64,000 nt of DNA, taken from positions 124,001 through 188,000 of the forward strand of contig JAHLTZ010000033.1 in the NCBI GenBank assembly GCA_025786725.1, read 5' to 3'. Of this stretch, positions 34,108 through 46,800 are shown in pieces (the first letter of the stretch is position 1; every line of letters begins with the position of its first letter). Position numbers and translations under genes: made by a program. The notes under the pieces are model-generated. The model saw nothing but the letters and a program-made list of their open reading frames with translations, made no database searches and had not been told where the DNA came from. This stretch comes from Syncephalis fuscata. Taxonomy: Eukaryota; Zoopagomycota; Zoopagomycetes; Zoopagales; Piptocephalidaceae.

Positions 34108-34911
34108 ATTTGGTGGTCAAATGACTAACATCTAATAACATCTAATCTATTGGACATGATGATGGGTGGTGAGTGACATCAATCATCAAATACTCATTAT
34201 CATAAATTCATTATTCCGTATGTATATATTTAGTACCATTATATATTTATAACAATATGTTTTCGTAATATAATAAACATGTTATATTTTTATATGCTAT
34301 AAGTAAATATGATTTGACCAATAAAATGCGTGAAATAAATCAATTTTATGAATAATAAAGTTAAAGGCAAATCTACAATACTATTGAGTAACGTATACTA
34401 GCTAAAAATAAAATAAAACTATATTAGATAGCATGTGATTATTATAAAATAAGATATAATATTGAGTGATGATTAGCTATGTCAAAGTTATTGCGTATAT
34501 ATGCATGATCAATGAGCGGAATTAGCCGACATTTATTAATAATAAAGCTAGCGCAAAAATAGAAACAGTTTGGGTAGAGCAAGGCTAGGCGGGTATAGAA
34601 TGATATATAAAATAATAAATGTACAGTGAGAAAGCATATAAAATGCTGTTGAAGTTATAGCGTATATAGCGTAATGAGTGGAGAAAGTAAAGTTCATTGA
34701 AACATATAAACAATAGAATGTATTCAATATGTTATAAAATGATATATAGCAGTGTGGAATAGAATAAGAATGATATAGGTGAATAGAGGATACATGTATA
34801 CTGAATAATAAATATATGATGATGCGTATTTTGGACCCTGATGTCACTCACCACCACCATCATGTTCAATAGACTGGATGTTGTTAAATGTTAGTCATTT
34901 GATCCCAAATT
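34108..34911. mobile_element. Non-autonomous terminal-inverted-repeat element, copy A (about 0.8 kb)
   Basis: The left end (TGGTGGTCAAATGACTAACA at 34111-34130) and the reverse complement of the right end (34820-34911) align over roughly 90 bases. Shared blocks are TCAAATGACTAACAT, AACATCTA/AACATCCA, TCTATTGRACATGATG and GGTGGTGAGTGACATCA. The interior is AT-rich with no transposase; its longest frame (minus strand, 34847-34548) is low-complexity and not convincing. Related sequence occurs at 53959-54145 and 62310-62750. This is the structure of a MITE-type DNA transposon derivative. Exact ends and target-site duplication could not be fixed. Confidence 0.8.
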
Positions 34912-35782
34912 ATATTAAGTAAATAATAAATTGTTTATAAACAACAGTTATGTAATATTGTTAAATGATGTTCAACATAGCTGGATATATTGCTGTTAGT
35001 TAGTCGACGTTGTGCTGTAATGCATTGACAGCTAAATTACACTATGAACAGTTAAATTAGCGATTTTATTTTTATGCACTTATACGTCGTTCTTACATTC
35101 AGATATTAGTAAAATAGTATACTGTTGTTCTACAGTAAACAATATATAGCACTCTTGCATTCATGTGCATTGTATACTTGCTAATATCTATTTATAATAC
35201 CAACATTTATCTAGTATAAAAACCAGCGGCAAATAGTTCTTGATATATCCTATTAGTTATCGTAAATTTAATTTATTCTAACAAACACTAATAATGAATA
35301 TGAAAATGGTTTGTTATTGAAGTTATCAAGCATATGAAATTTAATTTGACCTTATTGGCGTGGATAACAAAGGAAGCTACAGAATTGAAAAGTGTTCTTT
35401 GCTTTAAAATGATCAACATTCTATTTTTGCAATTATTCAAAAACAATCTAACAGCTATCTAGAATATGTAATTGTTGCTATCATTCCAAATCAAGAATGA
35501 ACGGAAGGAAAGCCTCAAAGGGGGCGTGTGCATGGAAACGCAAGCAAGCATACAAACAGTATAGGAAACAGTTGAAAGGTTAAATAAAACGAACGGGCAT
35601 GCGTGCGAGAGTGTACGAGACAGGCGGCAAAACGCATAGAGGCCAAAAAGGACGGAAACGGCAAAGAAAAAGAAAATAAAGGAAACAGAAAATAAAAAAC
35701 AGAACAGAGGCATTAATAGCCTATAGTCATTCAACGTTGCAAAATGGATGGGGAAGATAAGTAATGGAGGAGAAGGGGATGT
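34912..35782. other. Intergenic region 3' of the first WOPR gene
   Basis: AT-rich first half, then a purine-rich stretch (35480-35780) adjoining the WOPR-1 stop codon. No gene supported. Confidence 0.5.
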
Positions 35783-37245
35783 TTAAAGAGAAAGTCTTGA
35801 GCGGAAAGCATCCAGTTGTCGGCAATCTTCATCACATCGCATACGAGACGGTAGTGGTGGCGATGTTGTAAAAGGAGAAGAGGAGGAGGAAGGAGCTGGC
35901 GAAGTTACAGGTGAATCACCGGCTTTGTGTGGTATCAAGCCTGTTAATGATGGGAGGTTGACATTGCGCGCGCAATTAGTGGACAATGTATTAATAGGCG
36001 ACACAATGGATAAACGCTTCATTTGTTCCGAAGGGGTCAGTGGCGACTCGCTTGGCTTGGGGAAGAATGACGCGTGAACAGGACTGCTAATGCTGATGCT
36101 GCTGCTGCTGCTACTGCTACGGTGAGTGTACACAGGACGGCTAGCATAGGCACCGTATCCATGTGGCTGCGGCGATGGCTGATCTGGTCGGTGCATCGCG
36201 TGTTTATCGCCTAGTCTGCTAGTGTATAATGTAAGGTCGGGCGAGGCCGAGGGTGTAGGGACAAATACATTGCCATGAGGTGCAAAATGTTGCTGCTGTT
36301 GCGGCGGTGAATAGCTTTGTGAAACACGATGATAGTATGGCGCGTTGGGTTGGCTTGCTGGCGAGGTGAAATTCATCATAGACTCAGAGCGACGATGCTG
36401 CAATTTACTAATCGGTGGTGACGGTGAACCAACGTGTTTCACCACCGCTTCGGGATTTGACGCCACCGTGGAAAGGCCAATGGAAGATGGCATGCGCTCA
36501 GTAAACTTGGCCTCTGAAGCATGTGTTGGCGACGAATGGCGTAGGGCCGTTGGCGAAACCGGGTAGTCGTCGTCGTCGTCCTCTGGCGTAGGTACCATGA
36601 TAACGTCGGGATAAAGTTCTGGAGGAATGGCTAGACCTGACAGCGCCGAATCCTGTCGTGGACTACGCAATCGTCCTTCAACTACATCGCGTTTTCGAAA
36701 ATAGGAAATCAAATGTAATTTCCGGTTTTCCGAGACCGTGACAGAAATAGTGCGCTTGACGAGGCCGTCCACCTTGTAGCGAAAGCCTGTTTTTGCGGTG
36801 CAACCACTGTCCATGCTCATCCATGAACGATTACGTTGAGATGCCTGCGTCGGGAACTGGACCGGCGTACTGTTGGTGGTGGGGGCCATGGCGGCGCTGA
36901 CCGCGTTGCGTTTAGTATTAACATCGACCCATGTAATGGTTGGCGTGTAGCCTTGTGATATCCACGAGTAAGGCATGGCCACACCGGGACCTCGACGACG
37001 ATGTTCTAGTTCGCGGTAGTTTAGAAAACAGCCACTTACTCGAGAAGGCGACCAAGCTCTGCCGTCAGTCCAACGGCGCATGCCAGCCTCTGATTCATCC
37101 CAAACAAAAATAGACCCTGAACGAATCATACGCCGCTCTTTCTCGGTTAGTCGGTGCTGTGCACGACGTAAATACCATTTCGTGCTGCTTCAATAATAAG
37201 CAAAGCATCCTGTACATTGTCAATATAGCCAAAGTAGGTCTCCAT
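35783..37245 (-). CDS. WOPR-domain (Gti1/Pac2 family) regulator 1, one apparent frame break
   Basis: The family comprises fungus-specific DNA-binding regulators of morphology and development (Wor1, Ryp1, Sge1, Gti1, Pac2). The start at 37245 gives METYFGYIDNVQDALLIIEAARNG. The frame is then lost by one base at a T-run (37170-37172) and resumes as AQHRLTEKERRMIRSGSIFVWDE. Half one of the domain continues RRWTDGRAWSPSRVSGCFLNYREL; half two is YKVDGLVKRTISV, then LHLISYFRKRDVVEGRLRSP. The remainder (about 300 residues) is a disordered Ser/Pro-rich tail with Glu/Asp and Gln runs, ending CRQLDAFRSRLSL. The length of 1463 bases is one short of a multiple of three, consistent with a single lost base. 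Full length would be about 487 residues, intronless. Confidence 0.9.
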
Positions 37246-39734
37246 GGCGTATTTGTATATGTTTTTCTGTTTGTGTATGTTTAGGTGCGTGTGCGTGTGC
37301 GTTGCGTGTATAGTTATGCAGACGCTGTTGTTTGATAAAAGGTAGAATAATAGACGATGGAAATAGTATTGCCGTCGTACAATTCAGGAAATAATATAGA
37401 TTGTTTAAATAAATCACTGATTGCCTAAAATGATTGTGATGTTGCAATAAAGTGTAGTAAAGTAGCAACAAAGAGCAATAGGCAACACAGCACGTGGTGT
37501 AGACAATCAGGAACCAGCCGAGCGTGGAAAACCTATTAGTGCATGCGCTTAATATGCACCTGACACTTGATATGGATGTAAAGTAGACGAGAACAGGCTC
37601 TCAGTTTAACAGAAATGAAAAGAATGTAAAATGTTAATGCGTAGGTAAATGTTGAGTGCAAAACAGCTAAGCAAACAAACCAATAAGCAAATGAATCAAT
37701 ATCAAGAACGAATAATGGTTGAGCCGATCAAAGCAAACACGCAGGTTTTAAATAACAAAAATAATGAATATTTACGGAGAATCAAACAAAATCATGTTAT
37801 AACGGGGTAACAGAAGAGAACGAGAGAACGAGAGAGAGAGAGAGAGGAAGTTGAGGTCTGCAGATTAATGTGAGAAGCCAAGGGGAGCAAGCCAAAAGAC
37901 TGCGGAAACGCGGAGATGCTGTGATGTCAGGATAAGCACTGTAGAAATGCTTTAAATTTGTTGCGAGCCATGAATATCACCATGTGCCATGTACAACCAT
38001 AGTCCACATGATATGAATGAAAAATAATATTCATTGGTCCCATCGCACATGTTCGAAGAACCATTCAAAAATAAATTTACCAATTAAAATAGATAGACTG
38101 TAGCATTAATGATACTTGGCTTTAATTGGCAATTAATAGCATCGAATAAAGTTGAAGGCCATAACTATTGACACAGAAGCACATGTTTCGTTCAAGTTTA
38201 TAATCGTTTCAAGCTGTATCATTATAGTAGTGTAACATGAAAAATAATACCGACGGTCAAGGCTAATGAGCCAATCAAAACTGTAATGTAATGATGTGTT
38301 TGGAGTTTTGTTTTAGTAATAAAAATTACAATAACCGTTCTAGTAGCATTTAAACTGCTAATTAAAGACGAAACCAAACATCTGGGTTCGTCGAAGTGTT
38401 TGAGAAAAACGAGGTGCAGTATATAGTATATAGATTAAGGCATTGAAAACCAATAATAACGTGTTTAATTAAGTCATGCGGCAGGCGGAATTTCGGAGTT
38501 ATTGCGTATTATTGCGAAAGATAATAATAAAATTAACAATAACGATCAAAGGGTGGATAAGGCAGCGATGCCAATAATAAATTTGCCATGGCTAATCCAC
38601 TCTTTGATTGGCAGTTTAAGTATCTTGCAGGCGTTCAACGGCGATCAAAAAAGTAATAAGCCATTAGTGATCGAATGAGGTATTACACAACTAAAGCAAT
38701 TACGAAAAAAGCGATTGACGTTAAATCATGTGTCGTAAAAACGTGTTTTCTACGGGACACAAAACGTACGTATGTATATGTATGTGCGTGGGCACCAATA
38801 CCATCTATCTAGCCATGTGGACCATATTAGAATAGTAAAAATAAATTAAAATATCGTATGTTTTGTTTGAAAATCAATGCGGAACGGTCAAACAATTACG
38901 ATACCATTTCAGGGCACATACAGCGCCAAGTATATCATTGCATATTAGCCGCGGGATTATAGGATTGCCAATACACACAACTTGAATGTGATTTTAAAAA
39001 AGTAACGATTGTTGCAACGCATCTATCTTGATGAAGACATGAAAGATAACAAGGTTAAACGCCGAAACACAGTTAAGCTGAAGGTGTTTGAAACACTGGC
39101 GACAAACATGTGCAACAGCGGAACGTGGAGGGGAAGGACATTGATTGACCTTAGCAGTTTTTTAAAAATGGAACCGGTTCCTATTCGTAAATCCTTGTAA
39201 GATTACAAATATATTTCAAACAAGCAGTACGGCATAAAACACGCAGATGCCCGTGTCCGCACGGTCACTTCATTTTCAATGCTCGGCTATAAGTTATCGT
39301 GCATGGGTATCAAGTGCAAATCAACCATTTGCTAAGTTCGTTTCGATGGCATCCTTAATGTACTACCGACCTTGAACTGCTCGCACGTCGTCTGCAGTTG
39401 CATGACTAATCCACATTCTAAATATACGTGAGCAGCCTATTTGCCAATCACTATCAGGGGCCAAGTGTAGACGTAGATTAATATGCCAATATTTAGGGCC
39501 TATTTTACTATTAAATGTTTATTATTATGCAAAAAATAGAATTCGACATACTATTATTAGTTTAAGCTTGGCTTTTGTACTCAATGACACAAAGAAATAA
39601 TAAACACGAAGACACAGCATAGTAATAGCTTAATTGTTATTTATTGATAAATTAGGAATTTGTTTTAATTTGATTGTATTACCATGATGCTCAATTCGAA
39701 ATTAGTAAATAGTTTACATTGTATTGTGTTACAG
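37246..39734. other. Long intergenic region between WOPR-1 and WOPR-2
   Basis: 2.5 kb upstream of WOPR-1. It includes a GTGTGCGT tract (37286-37303), a GAGA run (37820-37850) and ATAATA stretches. A 63-residue plus-strand frame at 39009-39200 is not supported. Presumably it is mostly the WOPR-1 regulatory region. Confidence 0.5.
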
Positions 39735-42630
39735 TCATAATTGCAAGGATTTATGAAGTTGATCCATTTGACGCCGATCCTCAGCCGACCATAGCTGGGT
39801 CGAGGGCGTAGCTTGCGATATTACTGGATGCAATTGCGGACCGTGTTGCGGATGCGTCGTCGTTGTCGCTAATGCTGTTGCCGCTGCAGTCAAAGGTAAA
39901 GCCGACGTTCCAGCCATTGGGCTACGAGCGGTCCAGCCACGATGCGTTGTATCTAGCTCCATCATCATTGTAGGTAGTGTAGGCAAAGTGGCATTCTGTG
40001 CTGCCATTTGCTGGGCATAATGCATTGCTAAATTTTCTGTAGAAAGTCTAGGAAGCGTGATTTGTTGCGCGGGTGACTGTTCACTTGACCGACGCTGTCC
40101 TTGAAAGCTTTCATGTGCAATAGCTTGTCTTGGCGATAATGATGCAACTGGAGGCATTGTTGCTGCTGCAGTCACGGGCAATGGATTACCAGTCGTAGCA
40201 CGACGTCGATGCGTGCTCGTATCAATTGCACCAGAATGCAGAATAGTTGTCGGTGCCATAAACGAAACTGGCATTGACATATGGGGCCTATTTTCGTAAT
40301 GCCGACTATGCATAGGTGGCACAGAGGTGTCTAAATAATAAATGTTATTGAAATAGCGTCAGCCACATATTACAGGGCGAAACAAAACATTAAGAAAGGC
40401 GAGAAGATAAAAAGCGAAGCTTATAGCGTACAAAAAAGCCGAATTTTTTACTCACTTGCAGTGTAGCTTGGAAAATGATCGGGCTGTGTTGTTAGGCCTG
40501 ATGGACTTTCCTGCAATGCCAATGCCGCCTCTTGTTGCCAGCCTTGAAGTGGTAGCAATCTTGAACGGCCGTCGCCATGACTATGACGATCTGGATGTAG
40601 AGATAAATGTTCATCGATGGGCTGCATCGATCTAGATCGTATACCTCTGTTGTATACAGGTGATTCAGGTTCTGGCGGTACAGTAGGAGCACTAGTCAAA
40701 CTATCATGCACTACTGGCGTTCTATCCCTTCTAAAATGCAGTGATAGCGCGGGGGTGTTATACGATACCGGGCGAAGTGGCGACGTTTGAGGCCCCATAG
40801 CGTCTCCGCGAGTGTGGCGCGTCGGTGAAACTGATGGTTCATGGGTAGCGCGACGGCGCGAAGAATGCCGACGCGGTGAATTGGCATACAGTAGCGTGTG
40901 AGGTTGTATCGAGGTAGCGGTATCATGGTAAGTCTCCAAAGGTCTTTCTACGGATGACGGATTACTTCTTGGCATGCTATTCGATGTAGAAGTATTTGCT
41001 TGATATTCAGCCATTAGACTTGTCCGCCGTTGGATAAACGGATTTGCATCGTAGTGCAAGTTGGCTGACACACCCGCACTACCCGCACGCGAATGTCGAT
41101 TACTATAGATTTTAAGGCCATCTGCCAATGGAGCAGGATAGAAAGGCGATGACGAAGCATGCATTGAGTGGCCACGAGGCCGTGACTGTATGCCACGTAG
41201 ATTCTTGTCAGCCGAGCCAGTTGGCGCCGTTGTCAATCCTCGAGACGGATAGGATTGTATTGAAGTGGGTGGGTACTGACTAGTATTTGTATTATTGTTA
41301 TTATGGTTATTCGTATTTTGATGTTGATGATAATGATGATAATATTGATGACGATCATTATCATTATTATCCATACGAGTATAATGACTCATATCATTGG
41401 GCGATAAGAGAGGGGCAGATAAGCGCAATGGATCAGGAGCAGATGATAAGCGAGCATATGCACTACCCTCTGATGTTACATTCGTATTTGTAAATTGTTG
41501 TGCATTAGGGGAAATTAGCATAGGGGACAGCTTATCATGATCAATCCGAGTAGGAGAATGGCTCGTGGGTGTACCTAAGCCATTTGCATGGCCTAACGTT
41601 GATATATTTAGTACACTTGCGTGACGTGTACCAGGTAAACGAATTACAATTTGGCCATGTCCACTACGGTCGAGTCCTCGACGTTTAACACCTTCTCGGT
41701 CATCTTGTGTTCGGATGGCAGAACGTGGCAAATTAACATCCGATGTATTGCGATGTGGTGGGGAAGTATCTGGAAATGTACGTTTAGCATTGGATGCCGT
41801 CATAGAATAAGTGGGCTCAATAGAAATTGATGGTGTTGTGCGGGATGGCGTTGCTGTTTTTGATACAGAGTGCAGTGGATTTGCATATGCATCTTCAGTG
41901 CCGAGAAAACCAGCTGACACTGTTGTTGTTGTTGTTGTTGCTGCTGCTGCTGTTGTCAATGGCCATTGTATTTGCGGTGGTGTGTGATGTTGCAGATAAT
42001 CCGGTATAGTGTGATTAACAAAGTTTGTTATTGTTACCGCTGCCGTTGATGCTGAGTTATCGGCCGATTTGGTATCAATTGATTAGTTCCATTAATTGGT
42101 GAATCTTCAGGCTGGTCCATAAGATCTTCGGGATAGATACCTGGTGGAAGCTGGATATGTGCTAGACGTGGGTCAGCCGATGGAGTAATAAGCTGCCCAT
42201 TGATAATTGAACTTTCTCGATAATAGGAAATTAAATGCCAACGTCGACCCGATGTCGTACGAAAGGAAAGAGCACGTTTAATTAAACCATCTGGTTGATA
42301 ACGAAATTCCCGACGGCTTACACTTCGTATATTCGGAGTTCTACCCACCGGAATGGCCGAGTCAACTGGTGTTCGTTGACGACGGCCGGCCAATTCACGG
42401 TAGGAAAGAAATCCGTTGACCACGCGCGATGGTGACCATGAGCGTCCATCGGTCCAGCGTCGCATGCCAGTCTCGCTCTCGTCCCAAACAAATACAGTGC
42501 CCGATTGTACAAGACATCGCTCACGATCACTGAGTCGATGCCGTACACGTGGCAGTATATTTAAACAGCACGCTTCAATAACCATCAGTGCATCGCGCAG
42601 TGTGCGCATATGGCCATGATAAGTTTCCAT
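39735..42630 (-). CDS. WOPR-domain (Gti1/Pac2 family) regulator 2, one apparent frame break
   Basis: The start at 42630 gives METYHGHMRTLRDALMVIEACCLNILPRVRHRLSDRER, then VQSGTVFVWDESETGMRRWTDGRSWSPSRV-NGFLSYREL. The second half is YQPDGLIKRALSF, RWHLISYYRESSIINGQL and ITPSADPRL. The frame through the WOPR domain ends at 42034, while the tail frame is already open from about 42082, so one base is missing in this overlap, perhaps at an A-run. The tail then runs to a GT-AG intron (40455-40331) and a last exon 40330-39735. Coding length confirms the one-base deficit: the first exon is 2175 bases, yet the intron needs phase 1. The tail is Ser/Thr/His/Asn-rich. The C-terminus DRRQMDQLHKSLQL resembles that of WOPR-1. 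Total length is about 923 residues. Confidence 0.87.
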
Positions 42631-45600
42631 ACTAATGTTAATAATCTGTATTCTATAAATAATCAGCTATCTTTGAACAAGACATCCATGGTTTAATCGT
42701 AGAAATTACCTTATTTTTACACAAATGATAATTTGAGACTATTCAATGCAAGCAAATCTGAAGATCCTTTGTTAATTTGGGTATATGAAAACAAATAAAC
42801 AATAACAATGTATAGATCAATGGCAAATACAATAGATAGAATATACCTAATTGGTAATGTTCAAATCAACGGTACGGAATTTAAGATACTATACAGCGGA
42901 TCAGCAATGAAAAAAGCTTAATGCACAGTTGTGATAACGGCAAGGATGTGATGAACGTTGTGCAATGAATTTATCCACTATGCGTTGCTGATCGTAATTT
43001 TGTGCTGTGAGAATGCAAAAATGGAATGTAATAAGCAATAAAACCAAGCTGATTCTGTAACAAAGTAAAATAAAATTGAAATAATTGCCAGTAGATAAAA
43101 GTCAAATAATTTCAAATGGATATGTTCCAATAAAGGGAGTAGAATGTGCTTTGGTCGTGCAAAACAAGCGAGTAGGTTCTACAAACGCTACTCAAAGGCT
43201 TGGCGTCACCACTTTATAATATCTTGTCGGTATTAGCGACGAATAAAATAAAGCTTTTGTACTGATTTAATACTATCAAATTAATCTGGGATAAATAGCG
43301 ATAGTGTTGACGCTAATAAAAATAGTAATAATGGTAATAATAATAATAATAATAAAATAATAAAGGAATAATAAGAATAATGGTAATGATAATGACAGTA
43401 ATACTATAATACTAATAATGAAGCGAATAATGCTAGTAAAGATAGTAGTCGATGTACGTAGCTAATACGTTACAGTGTAAGATCGCTAATTTTTAAGTTC
43501 AATTTTGATTACAGCGTTCTTAGTAAATAGCTGCTTGATTCGATGTTAATTAAAATAATAGACTAGAGAACAACCGGCCGAGGAGAACAAGTATTCCTAA
43601 ATAAAATGTGCACAGTGGCGCGTTCTCGACTAAAGCCAGCGATGCATGTGTATATGTAAATTGCCTACAACAGCGTATTTTGTCTGAATTCACGTGAATA
43701 CAACAGAACACAGTTATCAATGGTACACGTGGTGTAAAAGTCAAACATATAGAAGGCCACCAATATGCGTTGTGGCCTTTGCCGACGACAGTAGTTGACT
43801 ATAGGTTGGCCTATACTGTTAAACCAAGTGAATTCAAGCAGGAATGAAGGCAAAAGAATATGCAAAGAAAAATAAACGCTTGCTTTCTATAACAAGCGCT
43901 AGCAGAAGAGCGGCCCAACAAGCTGACTGTAAGGAAAGCTAAGCTAGATAGCCGCGGAGTAGCACACTACTATTGTTATTACTCTGCTCCACAGTAAGGT
44001 TACTCAAATACACACACACAAATACAAACACACACACACACACACGCGCGCGCGGTATTGGAATGCGTAAGGCCACCAAACTGAATGTTCAGTCTGAATG
44101 AGCTTGTGGCTAAGGAATAGGCGCGCGTATATGTGTATATGTGTGCCGCGTAAGGTGTTGCAGCTAAGAGCGGGGAAGACGGGTTCAACAGTACAGCGAC
44201 AAAGTAGGTCGCAACTATTCTTAAGAGCAAAGAGAGGCGGACTTGTATAGTGTATTAAATTGCACTAAAAATTAAAAATAGCGATTGAAAAGGTACTCAA
44301 TATGATGGAACAACAGTGAAAGGGCTTGGCGGTTAAGGAAACTGAAGGAGTAGAATAGATAAAGATAGGCGAAGAGTGTGGAGGTCGGCTTAAATGTACA
44401 CATGCGGGGAAGATGGAACCAGATAATGATGTAGCAATGAGTGAAAAATGCACAAATACGCGCACAAACAATATAATTCAATAGAAACCGTTTAGTACTA
44501 CAAGCATCTTGTTACTTGAGGTTGTACTAGCCGGCGAATAGGAGATGGCCGGGGACACATGATATGAATATCTAACATAGTGCATGGCGGCATGTGGTGA
44601 TATTGTGCGTGGATAATGGTCGAGAATCGAGCGGCCTGCTGGTTAGAAGACAAAAGAAGCTACAGGCGTGTTCGCTTTGTGAAACCGTTGGAAGAGAAGT
44701 TGCCAAAAGCAAAATGGCAGCGAGCGCATGCTGGGCATGAAATTATTGTTGCTTTAGACTCAAAAAATGATTAAAATGGAAGTTCCATAATTTATTAATA
44801 AACCTAGATACGTTCCAAGCGCGCTAAGCAACCAATAGAGTCAGTAGCTCAAGCTCCGCTCATTCCAAATGAAGAAGGATCGTTTGTGTAAATTAGTGGC
44901 GGAAATAACCGGACAGAGATTTTTACCGCGGCCTCAAAAGTCTGATCAATGTAGGCAATGCAGCAAACATAGGAGCGTGTCGGCTGACTTGGTGGTCAGG
45001 TAGTGTTGAACACGGGCCAATAATAGCTGCCAGGTGGATGGTGATTTTAGTTGGCAGCATTTCTATGGCAATTGCGTAAACGAGTTACCTGCATACTAAT
45101 TTACTGGTACCTACCAAAGTGGCTATGTGGCAGGTGGCACAAATTATGCATAAGATGATGAAATAATGATATAGGCCGCGCCATTGCAGCTGCTATTTAT
45201 TGGGCGAGACAGCGCTATGGTGGACCATAGACAAGGATAAAGGCAGCAAAGGACTAGTAGGCAATGGTGGGTCAGGCGAGCAATGGGCAAATATGTACGC
45301 TACATCTAGCCAACAAATTGTTGTGATATTATTCTTTGTGTCTGCCGCGCATAGGTAGGACAAAAAATGCTTAAAGGATGAAACAGGTCATCTTGGTGCT
45401 GCTCAGGTTACCTGTTGATGTTACAGAACAGTACGGTTATCGATAAAACAGCCACATGATGAATGACAGCGGCTGTACAACCAGCATGCCAGAATGTAAG
45501 TGGCCCGTTGGCCTTGAATGCCAATTTGCTGCAAATGAAATGTCAGGGAGCAACCCGGTACAGCCTTTGTATAATTATAGGTCAATAAGGTGACAAGAAG

Positions 45601-46650
45601 TTGCGGATAATCCGTGAGTAATTTATTAGTAAAATGGTTAATCGCTGGACTATTAAAGATTGATTGATTAAGCATCATTATATTACTAATGGATTATTAA
45701 AGATTAATTAATAAATTGTTAGTAGATTAATTAATACGTCATTAAAATGTTAATAAATAATTAAATGGAAATTAATAAACTATTCAAGATGAATTAATGA
45801 GTTATTACATATTAATTAATGGATCATTAAAAACGTTAATTGGTATAATAACGCAAATGGCAGTTTTGTTATTTTATAAAATTAGTTAGCATTTAAATCA
45901 TTATTCAATATCATAATAAAATAGAAATCAACATAGACACACGTAAAAAAACGGTTGGAACTGTGTAAATAGAGCAACTATTATTGATACATACTACAAT
46001 TTGTACGCATTATTTCTTGCTACACATGATAAAAGCAAAACGACGCGCACAAACTTGATTACATTTGTAATTAAATGTAATAGATCAAAACTGACCATAG
46101 GTATGTGCGGAAGAGCACACATATGCGTTTTCGCTGAAAGGTTAAAGTAACAAAGTTCATAGCTAAACTGAATCTGGCATCGGCAGTAGGGAGGCCAGGG
46201 TCAATAGGATCAACAGCAAAATAGTGCTGTAAGCTATGGAATATCATGTCAGCAAGAATAATAGGTAGACCGTAGATTCCTTGTGACTTTAGCGTAGAAA
46301 GTTGCTGTCAAAGGTACGCGCAAGCGTGTTGAAACCAAAAAAGAGACTGAAATGCAAAAACAAACAAACTGAAGTTGCTATTGATAAGTAAAAGGTAGTA
46401 AAGCATAGAATAGCAAAAGCCATGGTATGCAAACGCAAACGCAAAATTGCGATCGGTAATATAATGCAATGCAAGCGAATCTGTCAATAAAATAATGCTT
46501 GCCATCTATGCTAGCAGTTGAGGTCATGTTAATAATAGTAATGTCTTTTAAATTGTCACGGTAATGATTGGAAAGAAAATAAAAAGTAGCGATTATGAAT
46601 ATAAGCTATTCGCAAATGCACATAATCGTGGATGCAAAATTAATCCTATA
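42631..46650. other. 4 kb intergenic region between WOPR-2 and WOPR-3
   Basis: Upstream of WOPR-2 and downstream of WOPR-3. It has ATAATA runs (43320-43380), CACA/GCGC repeats (44010-44052) and the AT-rich degenerate repeat listed below. Purine-rich stretches are common. No supported gene. Confidence 0.5.
45630..45845. repeat. Degenerate AT-rich tandem repeat
   Basis: Repeated variants of TAATGGATTATTAAAGATTAA and AATTAATAAATTATT fill this stretch, for example near 45650, 45688, 45715, 45755 and 45820. The unit is about 20-30 bases and poorly conserved. No open frame. Confidence 0.6.
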
Positions 46651-46761
46651 TTACGCGGATAAATGACCGCTGGACCAGGTTGTTTGTGGCCAGCTTTTGC
46701 ACTCATGGCAATGGCAGTTGGACGGCGGTGGGAGATCCACTGGCAATGTGTGTTGCTGGCT

Positions 46762-46800
<39 letters not shown>

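Noticed and set aside
34548..34847. 99-residue hydrophobic frame inside TIR element copy A
   Set aside because: Very low complexity (Tyr/Ile/Ser/His); the homologous interior of copy B does not preserve it, so it is not a transposase.
37165..37180. Programmed ribosomal frameshift in WOPR-1
   Set aside because: No slippery heptamer or downstream stem was seen, and four other genes show the same one-base deficit, so a base-call error is simpler.
39009..39200. 63-residue plus-strand frame between WOPR-1 and WOPR-2
   Set aside because: Reasonable composition but no motif, no intron structure and no second exon nearby; most likely chance.
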